A DNA stretch of 13,546 nucleotides from Planctomycetota bacterium (GCA_016200125.1 JACQFK010000133.1:1-13546); one strand, 5' to 3'; shown: positions 7,273 through 13,546, counted from the stretch's first letter. Notes: generated by a model from the sequence alone, not told the origin. A program made the numbers and translations.

Positions 7273-8394
7273 ATGAGCCCGAAGCAGCGCCCCCCCGGTC
7301 TCGGCCGCCTGGCGCGTCCCCAGTCGCTCCTCAGCCGGACGGAGCAGGTGCTGCGCGAGGCGATCGCCCGCGGCGAGTTCAGGGGCAACCGGCTCCCCGC
7401 GGCGGCGGAGCTCGCGGAGCAGCTGGGGGTGAGCCGGGAGACCGTGCGGCTCGCGCAGGAGAACCTCCAGCGCGAGGGGCTCCTGGTGAAGTACCGCCGC
7501 AAGGGCACCCTGATCACGCCCCCGGCCCTGACCCTGAAGAAGACCGCCGGCCGCTCCACCCTGCTGGGCTACCTGCAGGCCGGCTACCCGTCGCTGAACC
7601 GGGAGGACGACGCGGTGACGCGCGCGACGAGCGGCCTCATGCTGCAGGGGGCGACGCGCGAGGCCGGCCGCGCGGGCTGCCGCCTGGTCGTCCACCACGC
7701 GCCGCACACGGAGATGGACGCCGCGATCGGCGAGCTCGCCCACGAGGCTCCGCTCCGGGGGGTCATCTTCGCCTCTTTCGGCGAGGAGAAGCTTGTCCGG
7801 CAGACCCTCGGCCTGGGCCTGCCGCTGGTCCTCCTGGACCACGAGCTCAACCTGCCGAGCGTCTCCACGGTCCGCGAGGATTCGCAGCAGGGCGCCGGCA
7901 TCGCCGTCGCCCACCTGGCGAAGCTCGGCCACCGCCGCATCGCCTACGCCCACTGGAACCTCGCCGATCTCAATCCCTGGAGGACCTCGGGATACCGGAA
8001 GGGGCTGAGCGACGCGAAGCTCCCCCGCCGCCGCGCCTGGGAGTTCTCGACGGAGATCACGCCCGCCGGCGCGGACGCCCTGGTCGAGAAGCTCCTGTCG
8101 CTCCGCCCGGCTCCCACGGCCCTGATCTGCTTCAACAACTCCCTGGCCAAGCTGGCGATCGAGCGGCTCAGGCGCCGCGGCGTCCGCGTCCCGGAGGAGA
8201 TCAGCGTGATGGGCGTCGGCGGAGAGGAGGTCGCGGGCCTGGCCTGCGCCCAGGCCGACTGGTTCGAGATGGGCCGGGAGGCCGTCCGGATCCTGCTCAG
8301 GGCCTCGTCCGGCCGCGCGCCTGAGGAGCCGCTGCACCGGCTCTTCCCCTACGAGCTGCGTCCCGGCCGCACCGCGGGCCGGGCCCGCGACTGA
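7273..8394 (+). CDS. Chimeric GntR/LacI-type transcriptional regulator
   Basis: The 373-residue protein has an N-terminal GntR winged helix-turn-helix (about residues 17-85). This includes 'LPAAAELAEQLGVSRETVRLAQENLQREGLL' and the wing 'KYRRKGTLITPP'. A LacI/periplasmic-binding-protein-type sensor follows (about 95-370), with 'GVIFASFG', 'LPLVLLDHE', 'QQGAGIAVAHLAKLGHRRIAY', 'PTALICFNNSLAKLAIERLRRRGVRVPEEISVMGVGG'. This is the AraR-like architecture, in which a sugar or sugar derivative usually releases or tightens DNA binding. The ATG at 7273 directly follows the duplicated AT-rich element and has no Shine-Dalgarno. An upstream extension of the frame overlaps the divergent DUF1549 gene and is rejected. 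The regulator is divergent from the DUF1549/DUF1501 operon and abuts the M61-like peptidase gene tail to tail. The likely targets are itself and the two operons carrying the element. Confidence 0.9.
   Translation: MSPKQRPPGLGRLARPQSLLSRTEQVLREAIARGEFRGNRLPAAAELAEQLGVSRETVRLAQENLQREGLLVKYRRKGTLITPPALTLKKTAGRSTLLGYLQAGYPSLNREDDAVTRATSGLMLQGATREAGRAGCRLVVHHAPHTEMDAAIGELAHEAPLRGVIFASFGEEKLVRQTLGLGLPLVLLDHELNLPSVSTVREDSQQGAGIAVAHLAKLGHRRIAYAHWNLADLNPWRTSGYRKGLSDAKLPRRRAWEFSTEITPAGADALVEKLLSLRPAPTALICFNNSLAKLAIERLRRRGVRVPEEISVMGVGGEEVAGLACAQADWFEMGREAVRILLRASSGRAPEEPLHRLFPYELRPGRTAGRARD
8373..8389. terminator. Possible shared GC hairpin at the tail-to-tail junction
   Basis: CGCGGGCC-G-GGCCCGCG is a perfect 17-bp palindrome, giving about a 6-bp stem with a 5-nt loop. 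It lies inside the last codons of the regulator and 5 nt after the M61-like gene's stop codon on the other strand. The two genes leave no intergenic room, so this is the only visible candidate for a terminator of the leftward transcript. No U-tract follows on either strand, and GC-rich palindromes arise easily by chance here, so confidence is low. Confidence 0.3.
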
Positions 8395-10266
8395 CTACTT
8401 CCCCAGCGGCTTGAGGATCTCCGAGAGCAGGTCGGGGGCCGCTTCGTTCCGCTCCAGCCGCGGATACTTCGCCCCCTCCTTGTACTCGAGCGCGTGGGTG
8501 CGGAAGAACTGCCCGTTCTCCACCAGCAGCTCCAGCGGCTTGCCTTCCTTCGTGGCCGCGACCGCCTCGCGGAGGAGATCGGAGGACCAGCGCCGGCCGT
8601 TCACGGCGACCAGCTTCATCCCGGGGCCGAGGCGAGCGCGGTCCGCCGCCTTCTCCGGGACGATGTCGGAGACGCTCCCGTCCTCCTTGAGAAGCAGGCC
8701 GATCGAGGTCGTCAGGTCGACCACCTTGTCCGTCCCTTCGTGGATCTTGTACATCTCCGAGGGCGAAGGGCCGGCCGCGAGCTTCCATCCGCCGCGCTCG
8801 ACGCCGCCGAGCGGAGGCTCGGGCGCCAGCGAAGTTACCCGCTCCAGAAGGTGCTTCTTCCAATCGAGGGGCGCGACGGCGGCCAGCGCCTCCGCGAGCT
8901 CGTCGAGCGAGTAGGGCTTCACCGAGGGCTTGCCGCCCGCGGCGCCGTGGAAGCGGCGGCAGAAATCGTCAAGCGACGCTTTTCCCTTCGTCGCCTGGCG
9001 GATCATCGCGTCCGCCTCTAGCCAGATCAGCAGGCCCTCATTGTAGAAGTCCACGCCGCGGCGCCAGGAGGCCCAGTCGCTCCTCGCGCTGTAGAGGACC
9101 GGGGCCGCCCGCGTCGTGTCCTCCAGCGGCCGCCAGGTCCGCCCCTTCTGGTTGGCCAGGCCGTCGGCGGCGAGGGCGAGATTGTCCCGGAACTGGTCGG
9201 GGGTCCAGAGGCCGCTGCGGGCCGTGAGGAGGCAGCCGAGGTACTCGGTGAGCCCCTCGTAGACCCAGAGCATCCGCGTGGCGATCGCCTCCTGGAAGTC
9301 CGGCTTCACCATGTCGGCCGGCCGGCGGTGCTTGCCGTTCCACGAGTGGGCGTATTCGTGGGCGAGGATGAAGAGCCAGCGCTTCTGCAGCGTCTCGTCG
9401 AGCAGGGTCCGCTCGGGCGCCCGGTTGTCGCTGCACTCGTGGTGCTCGAGGAAGAAGGGCGGCGTCAGGTCGGACAGCGAGAGAAAGAAGCGGTAGGAGC
9501 GGTAGGGGCGCGCGCCGAAGAGCGCACCGGCCTCCGCCACCAGCCGCTTGAAGGAGGCCGTGAGCTCGTCGGGGATCGCGAGCGCCGCCTCGCTGTCGGC
9601 GGCAAGGACCAGCCAGTGGTCCGGCGCGAGCGGAACCTCGCGCAGATGGGCGCCGCAGAGCACCGGCGAATCGACAAGCGTCTCCAGGGAGACCGGCGCG
9701 AAGGTCCGGCCGTGGAGGGACGACGAGGCGGCGGGCAGCGCGCAGGAGCAGGTCCAGTGCTCGGGCAGCGTCAGGCCCGCCTGGAACTCGATCTCGCCCA
9801 TCGGCCGGCCCTTCGGATAGACCAGCATCTGGTTCCAGTGGAAGATCGTCAGCTTCGCCGAGGACTGGGCGGAGACGAAGCCCTCGGTGCCCGGAGGCGG
9901 CGGGACGTAGTCCAGCATCACGTCCACCCGCTCCGCGCCCGCGGGGACCTCGCAATGCACCGCGTAGAGGTCCAGCTCGTCGCGGCGCCACGCGAGGCTC
10001 TTGCCGCCCGCCTGGAGGCGGAAGCCCGCGATGTCGGCCAGCGGGCCGGTGGGCCCGTGCTCGCCGGGAATCCACTTGGGATAGAGCAGCGTCAGCGGCC
10101 CGGGCTCGCAGGGGATCGCCAGCCGGACGTGGAAGAGGCGCCGCGCCGCGTCGGAGGCGTCCACCTGGAGCTCGATCGGGCGCCCCTTGGGCGAGGGCCG
10201 CGCGTCGGCGGGGGCCGAGCAGGCCATCAGCAGCGACAACAGCGCGGCCCGGGTGAGAAGGGTCAC
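8395..10266 (-). CDS. M61-like glycyl-aminopeptidase-family metalloprotease with PDZ-like domain
   Basis: The 623-residue exported protein carries the M61 zinc site 'HEYAHSWNGK' (H303, E304, H307). About 30 residues later comes 'WVYEGLTEY', whose E337 is the likely third zinc ligand. The N-terminal half is the beta-rich M61 region ('YPKWIPGEHGPTGPLADIAGF'). A PDZ-like segment lies near residues 525-595 ('DGSVSDIVPEKAADRARLGPGMKLVAVNGRRW'). The signal sequence ends in 'LLMAC-S' with C16, so it may be a lipoprotein, though Met at -2 is atypical. The start is GTG (10264-10266), 7 nt after AGGAGA (10274-10279). M61 enzymes remove N-terminal glycine or alanine or act as broad peptidases. It follows the Gfo/Idh gene by 153 bp containing a hairpin repeat, so it is probably a separate or attenuated transcription unit. 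Its stop directly abuts the regulator's stop. Confidence 0.9.
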   Translation of the reverse strand: MTLLTRAALLSLLMACSAPADARPSPKGRPIELQVDASDAARRLFHVRLAIPCEPGPLTLLYPKWIPGEHGPTGPLADIAGFRLQAGGKSLAWRRDELDLYAVHCEVPAGAERVDVMLDYVPPPPGTEGFVSAQSSAKLTIFHWNQMLVYPKGRPMGEIEFQAGLTLPEHWTCSCALPAASSSLHGRTFAPVSLETLVDSPVLCGAHLREVPLAPDHWLVLAADSEAALAIPDELTASFKRLVAEAGALFGARPYRSYRFFLSLSDLTPPFFLEHHECSDNRAPERTLLDETLQKRWLFILAHEYAHSWNGKHRRPADMVKPDFQEAIATRMLWVYEGLTEYLGCLLTARSGLWTPDQFRDNLALAADGLANQKGRTWRPLEDTTRAAPVLYSARSDWASWRRGVDFYNEGLLIWLEADAMIRQATKGKASLDDFCRRFHGAAGGKPSVKPYSLDELAEALAAVAPLDWKKHLLERVTSLAPEPPLGGVERGGWKLAAGPSPSEMYKIHEGTDKVVDLTTSIGLLLKEDGSVSDIVPEKAADRARLGPGMKLVAVNGRRWSSDLLREAVAATKEGKPLELLVENGQFFRTHALEYKEGAKYPRLERNEAAPDLLSEILKPLGK

Positions 10267-10273
10267 GGGTGGG

Positions 10274-10279
10274 TCTCCT
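10274..10279 (-). promoter_or_regulatory. Shine-Dalgarno of the M61-like gene
   Basis: AGGAGA on the minus strand is 7 nt before GTG 10264-10266. It supports GTG as the start. Confidence 0.6.
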
Positions 10280-10323
10280 ATGGGTTCCTATGTTGGTCCA
10301 AGTGCATTCGTAGAGACCGGCTT

Positions 10324-10409
10324 CACCACAAAGACACAAAGGTCACGAAGAAGATCATGGGGAGGCCTCTCCGGAAGGTTCTTCTTTGTGTCCTTTCTGC
10401 TTTGTGGTG
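10324..10409. repeat. Long imperfect inverted repeat (hairpin) of a dispersed intergenic type
   Basis: The left arm (10324-10353) begins CACCACAAAG and the right arm (10381-10409) ends CTTTGTGGTG. The arms match over about 30 bp with a few mismatches and one gap, around a 27-bp loop that itself contains the palindrome GAGGCCTC. The arms are AT-richer than anything nearby. They consist of repeated ACAAAG/CACGAAG units, a pattern I recall as common, dispersed and non-coding in many environmental bacterial genomes. It starts 10 nt after the Gfo/Idh stop codon, so it may terminate or stabilise that mRNA. It fills most of the 153-bp gap before the M61-like gene. It could be a non-autonomous mobile element (MITE- or REP-like); no target-site duplication is evident. 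Confidence 0.75.
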
Positions 10410-10419
10410 CAACACATTC

Positions 10420-11676
10420 CTAGAAGAACTTGGTCTGGCCCGGGATCGCCACGGGAGGCGCCGCGATCGCCAGGTCCCAGTCGTACTTGGCGGGCGTCAG
10501 GTCCTCCTTCGAGTTCAGCGCCTGCTCCCAGCCGATCTGCTGCCCCGTGTAGGCGGCCATCCGGCCCATGATGGCCATCAGCGTGCTCTTGGCCATGTAG
10601 TCGCCGTTGTTGATGGGCTTCCCGCTGCGGATCGACGCGAAGAACTCGTCGTGCTCCACCTGGTAGATGCTCTTGTCCTTCCCCTGGTACTCCCAGGGCT
10701 CCTCGCCGGTGATCCGGAGCGGGCCCTCGGTGATCAGCGCCTTCCCCTTCGATCCCATCGCGAAGGCGCTCATGTCGTTCTTGCAGCCCTTCTGCTGCCG
10801 CGTGTTGCTGTACATGCGGGCGCCGCTCGCGTATTCGTACACGATCGAGAAGTGGTCGTAGATGTTGCCGTACTCGGGCTCGGTGAGCACCTGCCGCCCG
10901 CCCATGCCGATCGCCCGGACGGGATACTGGTCCTGCATCGCCCAGGCGCAGACGTCGAGGTAGTGGACGTGCTGCTCGACGTTGAAGTCGCCGGAGAGCC
11001 AGGTGAAGTTGTACCAGTTGCGCATGTGGTAGAGCATGTCGCTCCACTCCGGCTTCCGGGGCTTCGCCCAGCGGCCGCTTCGGTAGTCGTTGGCCTGCAG
11101 CGCCACCAGCTCGCCGATCTCGCCGTCGTGGATCCGCTTCATCATCTCGCGGAAGCCCGTCGAGTAGCGGAGGCAGAGGCCCGACACCACAGAGAGCGAC
11201 TTCTTCTTCGCCTCCTCGCAGCTCGCGAGGACCGAGCGGACGCCCGGGCCGTCGACGGCCACGGGCTTCTCGGCGAACACGTGCTTGCCGGCCTCGACCG
11301 CCGCCTTCAGGTGCAGGGGGCGGAAATGGGGCGGCGTGCAGAGGAGCACGACGTCGCTCGCCGCGATGACCTCCTTGTAGGCGTCGAACCCGACGTGGCA
11401 GTGCTCCTCCTTCACCCCGACCTTGTCCGGGTGGGACGACTTGAGGATCTTCAGGCTCGACTGGAGCCGGTCGGGGAAGGCGTCCCCCAGGGCGACCAGC
11501 CTGACGTTCGGGTCGGCGTTGAGCGCCTGCTCGGCAGCGCCCGTGCCCCGGCCTCCGCAGCCGATGAGACCGACCTTGAGGACGTCGCTGCCGGCGGCAT
11601 GGACCAGCGGCGCCTGGACGGCCAGGGCGGCGGTGGTTGCGGCCGCGCTCTTCATGAATTCGCGCCGGGTCGTCAT
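10420..11676 (-). CDS. Tat-exported Gfo/Idh/MocA oxidoreductase
   Basis: The 418-residue protein starts with a twin-arginine signal ('TRREFMKS', residues 3-10, then an Ala-rich hydrophobic stretch). A Rossmann fold follows with dinucleotide-binding 'VGLIGCGGRGTG' (G36-G46) and the family 'AEKPVA' motif with K137. The second domain carries 'GDFNVEQHVHYLDVCAWAM' with H236, H238 and D241 near the expected catalytic site. Export through Tat implies NAD(P) is bound before translocation and stays bound, as in glucose-fructose oxidoreductase. The likely reaction is oxidation or reduction of a sugar hydroxyl, plausibly C3 of a glycoside given the neighbouring DUF1080 gene. AGGAGA (11685-11690) precedes the ATG by 8 nt and overlaps the previous gene's stop, 12 bp away. 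It is the last gene of the three-gene operon. The family is certain; the substrate is inferred. Confidence 0.93.
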   Translation of the reverse strand: MTTRREFMKSAAATTAALAVQAPLVHAAGSDVLKVGLIGCGGRGTGAAEQALNADPNVRLVALGDAFPDRLQSSLKILKSSHPDKVGVKEEHCHVGFDAYKEVIAASDVVLLCTPPHFRPLHLKAAVEAGKHVFAEKPVAVDGPGVRSVLASCEEAKKKSLSVVSGLCLRYSTGFREMMKRIHDGEIGELVALQANDYRSGRWAKPRKPEWSDMLYHMRNWYNFTWLSGDFNVEQHVHYLDVCAWAMQDQYPVRAIGMGGRQVLTEPEYGNIYDHFSIVYEYASGARMYSNTRQQKGCKNDMSAFAMGSKGKALITEGPLRITGEEPWEYQGKDKSIYQVEHDEFFASIRSGKPINNGDYMAKSTLMAIMGRMAAYTGQQIGWEQALNSKEDLTPAKYDWDLAIAAPPVAIPGQTKFF

Positions 11677-11688
11677 GGCTCTCGTCTC

Positions 11689-12600
11689 CTAACCCTGCAG
11701 ACCTTTGATGACCGTCTCGAGGAACTCGCGGGCGCGGCGGGCCAGCGCGTCCACCCCCTCGGGATCCCTGGGGCGCTCGACCAGCGGCGCGAAGATGTTC
11801 TCGCAGCAGAGCGGCATCGGCCGCCCGGTCCAGGCCACCGCGTGCAACAGCTTGTAGTGGTCGATCTCGCCCAGCCCCGGCCCGCAGTCCTGGCTCTTGG
11901 GGAAATTGCGATGGTCCTTGATGCAGAAGCTGCGGACCTCGTCGGCGCAGGCCTTGAGGTCCGGGATGGGATCGACGTTCAGATAGTCGAGCACGTTGCC
12001 CGCGTCGAAGTTGACCTTCACGCCCTCGTCGGCCACCTCGCGGGTGATCTCGGCGCAGGCGGTTCCGGTGCCGGTTTCGCCGCCGTGCTGCTTCACGACG
12101 AGCAGCACGCCCTGGTCGCGCGCGATCGGCCCGAGCTGCTTGAAGCGCTCGATCCAGAGCGCGCGGTTGCCGCCCTTCGTGTGGCCGAAGGTGAGCACCT
12201 GCGCGATCCTTCCCGCGCCCGCCTGCTTGAGCCGCTGGGTCAGCACTTCCAGGCCGTTCTTGGCCTCGGGATAGATGCCGGAGAACATGAAGGCCGGCTC
12301 GAGCCCCAGGTCGCGGCAGCGCTTGCCGACCTCCTTGGCCTTCTCCGGCGGATCGTCGGGCGCGATCACGGGGACGGACTTGCCGTCCTCCTTGTGGTTC
12401 GTGTAGAGCGCGACGTGCTTGTAGCCCGCCGACTGGATGCCCTTGAGCGCCCGGTCCAGCGGGAAGGAGCCGTAGGGCAGCGTCGTGCAGCCGACCTGGA
12501 ACTGCGTGGGAGGGCCCTTCTTCTTCTCGTCCTGTGCGATCGCGAGGCTCGACACGGCCGCCGCACCCGCCTGGAGGAAGCCCCGACGGGTGAGGTTCAC
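11689..12600 (-). CDS. Tat-exported xylose-isomerase-like TIM-barrel protein
   Basis: The 303-residue protein is a sugar phosphate isomerase/epimerase-type (AP-endonuclease-2 fold) barrel behind a twin-arginine signal 'TRRGFLQ' (residues 4-10). Barrel landmarks are 'FQVGCTTLPYG' (34-44), 'LLVVKQHGGETGTG' (166-179), 'VKVNFDAGNVLDYLNVDPI' (194-212) with D199, 'SFCIKDH' (224-230) and 'CCENIF' (265-270) with E267. The strand that normally ends in a metal-binding Glu reads K-Q-H here (170-172). Its start is GTG (12598-12600), overlapping the DUF1080 stop as GTGA, with a GGAGGAGAAG ribosome site just upstream. A longer open frame reaching into the DUF1080 gene is rejected. Placed between DUF1080 and an exported Gfo/Idh enzyme, it may be a 3-keto-sugar isomerase, or a lyase like the TIM-barrel subunit of C-glycoside deglycosidases. 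Confidence 0.88.
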   Translation of the reverse strand: MNLTRRGFLQAGAAAVSSLAIAQDEKKKGPPTQFQVGCTTLPYGSFPLDRALKGIQSAGYKHVALYTNHKEDGKSVPVIAPDDPPEKAKEVGKRCRDLGLEPAFMFSGIYPEAKNGLEVLTQRLKQAGAGRIAQVLTFGHTKGGNRALWIERFKQLGPIARDQGVLLVVKQHGGETGTGTACAEITREVADEGVKVNFDAGNVLDYLNVDPIPDLKACADEVRSFCIKDHRNFPKSQDCGPGLGEIDHYKLLHAVAWTGRPMPLCCENIFAPLVERPRDPEGVDALARRAREFLETVIKGLQG

Positions 12601-13394
12601 GGTTTCTTCTCCTCCGCCTTCGCCAGCGGATGCAGCTCGAATTTCCGGAAGAACACCTCGTGGCCCTCGCACTGAAGCAGGATGCGCCCCGAGGCGGGAG
12701 CGACGTCCGTGGCTTCGTTCACGACCGTGCCGTTCACGGCGATGGAGACGCGCTTCCCTTCGCAGACGCATTCGATGCGGGTCCATTCGCCGAGCGGACT
12801 GGCCACGTCGTTCCTGCCGCGCGTGTCGAGGAGCTCCTTGAAGTCGGGATCGTGGTTCGACCACCAGAACTGCTTCCCCGAGTGGACGGTCGGCGTGCCG
12901 CCCTTCTTCCAGCGCGGCCGCTTGTCGGGCCCGAGGACGGTCTCGACGGTCAGCGTGACCGGCACTTCCTTGCCACGGATCGCGATGAGGTCGCCTTCGC
13001 AGCCCTGGGCGAGCTGGACTTCGAGCGACGGGGCCCAGGCCCCGTTCCCCGCGGCGCCGTCCGGCCCGGCATGGAGCAGGACGCCGGAGTTGCGCACGTA
13101 CTTGCCGCCGTCCGTGCGCGTGCCCCACTTGTACTCGACGACCAGCCGGTAGTCGCGGTACTCCTTCTCGGTCGCCACGTAGCCCATCCCGTCGCCCGAG
13201 GCGTGGATCATCCCGTCGTGGACGGTGAAGACCTTGCGGGGATCCTCGCGCTTCGTGTCCTTGAGCCAGGTCGTCAGGCCGCTGAAGTCCTTCCCGTTGA
13301 AGAGCGGAACGACCCCTTCCTTCGGGCCGGCCAGCGCGCCGCCGTCCTGGAAGACGGCCGCCGCGACGAGCGCCAGGAACGCCGGCCGGATCAT
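12597..13394 (-). CDS. DUF1080 (3-keto-disaccharide hydrolase family) secreted protein
   Basis: The 265-residue protein has a signal peptide (about 1-22) and then a single DUF1080 beta-sandwich domain. Hallmarks are 'LFNGKDFSGLTTW' (31-43), 'YRDYRLVVEYKW' (79-90), 'NSGVLLH' (102-108), 'LGEWTRIEC' (201-209), 'VSIAVNGTVVNEA' (216-228) and 'GRILLQCEGHEVFFRKFEL' (236-254). Family members cleave glycosides whose sugar has been oxidised to the 3-keto form; others may only bind carbohydrate. It is the first gene of the operon and overlaps the TIM-barrel gene by 4 bp (GTGA, 12597-12600). No strong Shine-Dalgarno is seen, and a TATATA box lies only 14 nt before the ATG, so the leader would be very short. 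The duplicated 22-bp element lies 54 bp upstream. The family is secure; the activity is inferred from family and context. Confidence 0.9.
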   Translation of the reverse strand: MIRPAFLALVAAAVFQDGGALAGPKEGVVPLFNGKDFSGLTTWLKDTKREDPRKVFTVHDGMIHASGDGMGYVATEKEYRDYRLVVEYKWGTRTDGGKYVRNSGVLLHAGPDGAAGNGAWAPSLEVQLAQGCEGDLIAIRGKEVPVTLTVETVLGPDKRPRWKKGGTPTVHSGKQFWWSNHDPDFKELLDTRGRNDVASPLGEWTRIECVCEGKRVSIAVNGTVVNEATDVAPASGRILLQCEGHEVFFRKFELHPLAKAEEKKP

Positions 13395-13407
13395 GATCGG
13401 AGCCCTC

Positions 13408-13413
13408 TATATA
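13408..13413 (-). promoter_or_regulatory. Candidate -10 box (TATATA) of the DUF1080 operon
   Basis: TATATA on the minus strand stands out in GC-rich DNA, 13 nt before the DUF1080 ATG (13392-13394). A start site about 6-7 nt further on leaves a leader of only a few bases. No clear -35 is seen. The duplicated element is about 35 bp further upstream, a position usable by an operator or activator site. Confidence 0.4.
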
Positions 13414-13448
13414 GTTGAGTACGTCGGGTCCGGCCCGGGGGGCACTCC

Positions 13449-13470
13449 CCGAAGGATTGTATAATTGTAA
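13449..13470 (+). repeat. 22-bp duplicated operator/promoter element, copy 2
   Basis: This copy is identical to 7247-7268, including the two ATTGTA repeats and TATAAT (13460-13465). It sits 54 bp upstream of the DUF1080 start and faces rightward, like copy 1. Copy 1 serves the adjacent plus-strand regulator gene, so copy 2 may serve both the leftward DUF1080 operon and an unseen plus-strand gene beyond the edge. Confidence 0.7.
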
Positions 13471-13546
13471 TTCCGCTCAGGACGAGGGCCGCGGCGCGGC
13501 GCTCGCGGCGTCCGACGGGGAACTCCGCCCCGCCGCGTTCATCGCG
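13471..13546. other. Right edge, unresolved
   Basis: These 76 bp show no ATG on the plus strand. A plus-strand frame starting near 13472 is open to the edge (reading like 'SAQDEGRGAALAASDGELRP'). A minus-strand frame containing an ATG (13541-13543) ends at 13477-13479. Both are too short to call. If copy 2 of the repeat is a promoter, a plus-strand gene could begin here with a non-ATG start or just beyond. Confidence 0.25.

Noticed and set aside
10324..10409. Hairpin considered as a CRISPR repeat or riboswitch
   Set aside because: There is one inverted repeat with no repeat-spacer periodicity, and it lies after a stop codon; it resembles a dispersed hairpin element rather than a conserved aptamer.
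9328..12675. A 1115-codon open frame on the plus strand
   Set aside because: It lies antisense to four well-supported genes and the hairpin, is Arg/Gly/Leu/Val-rich with no family features, and is explained by third-position GC bias in the real genes.
12601..13128. Extension of the TIM-barrel gene into a 479-codon frame
   Set aside because: It overlaps DUF1080 in another frame; the Tat signal directly follows GTG 12598-12600, which forms a GTGA overlap with the DUF1080 stop.

Overview
The window is a GC-rich bacterial chromosome segment holding ten genes. Four families that typically cluster in Planctomycetota and related PVC bacteria are present: DUF1549/DUF1553 (PSCyt2/PSD1), DUF1501, DUF1080, and Tat-exported Gfo/Idh/MocA oxidoreductases paired with TIM-barrel 'sugar isomerases'. 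I infer a planctomycete or close relative from gene content alone; there is no rRNA or other phylogenetic marker.

Layout, left to right. (1) Positions 1-1603, minus strand: an ECF sigma factor followed by its likely membrane anti-sigma factor, which carries an HxxxCxxC motif and a FecR domain and runs off the left edge. (2) Positions 1670-7175, minus strand: a tight four-gene operon of DUF1549/DUF1553, DUF1501 (Tat), a seven-bladed WD40 protein and a secreted transglutaminase-fold protein. (3) Positions 7273-8394, plus strand: a chimeric GntR/LacI-type regulator, divergent from that operon. (4) Positions 8395-10266, minus strand: an M61-like metallopeptidase with a PDZ-like tail, whose stop codon directly abuts the regulator's stop. 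(5) Positions 10324-10409: a large intergenic hairpin of a dispersed-repeat type. (6) Positions 10420-13394, minus strand: a three-gene operon of DUF1080, a Tat-exported TIM-barrel protein and a Tat-exported Gfo/Idh/MocA oxidoreductase. This set fits periplasmic oxidative (3-keto) glycoside breakdown.

The most interesting signal is not a gene. A 22-bp AT-rich block with an identical sequence occurs exactly twice, at 7247-7268 and 13449-13470. Its core is two ATTGTA direct repeats around a perfect TATAAT. Each copy sits 54-71 bp upstream of the first gene of a minus-strand operon, in the same orientation, and one copy is immediately in front of the regulator gene. The simplest reading is that the GntR/LacI regulator binds this element, represses itself, and co-regulates the DUF1549/DUF1501/WD40/transglutaminase operon and the keto-sugar operon. 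That would join a sugar-sensing regulator, an exported glycoside-cleaving pathway and a surface protein system of unknown function into one regulon. The second copy also predicts a further plus-strand gene just beyond the right edge.

Most long open frames on the opposite strand (for example a 1115-codon frame at 9328-12675) are GC-driven shadows of these genes and are not annotated.
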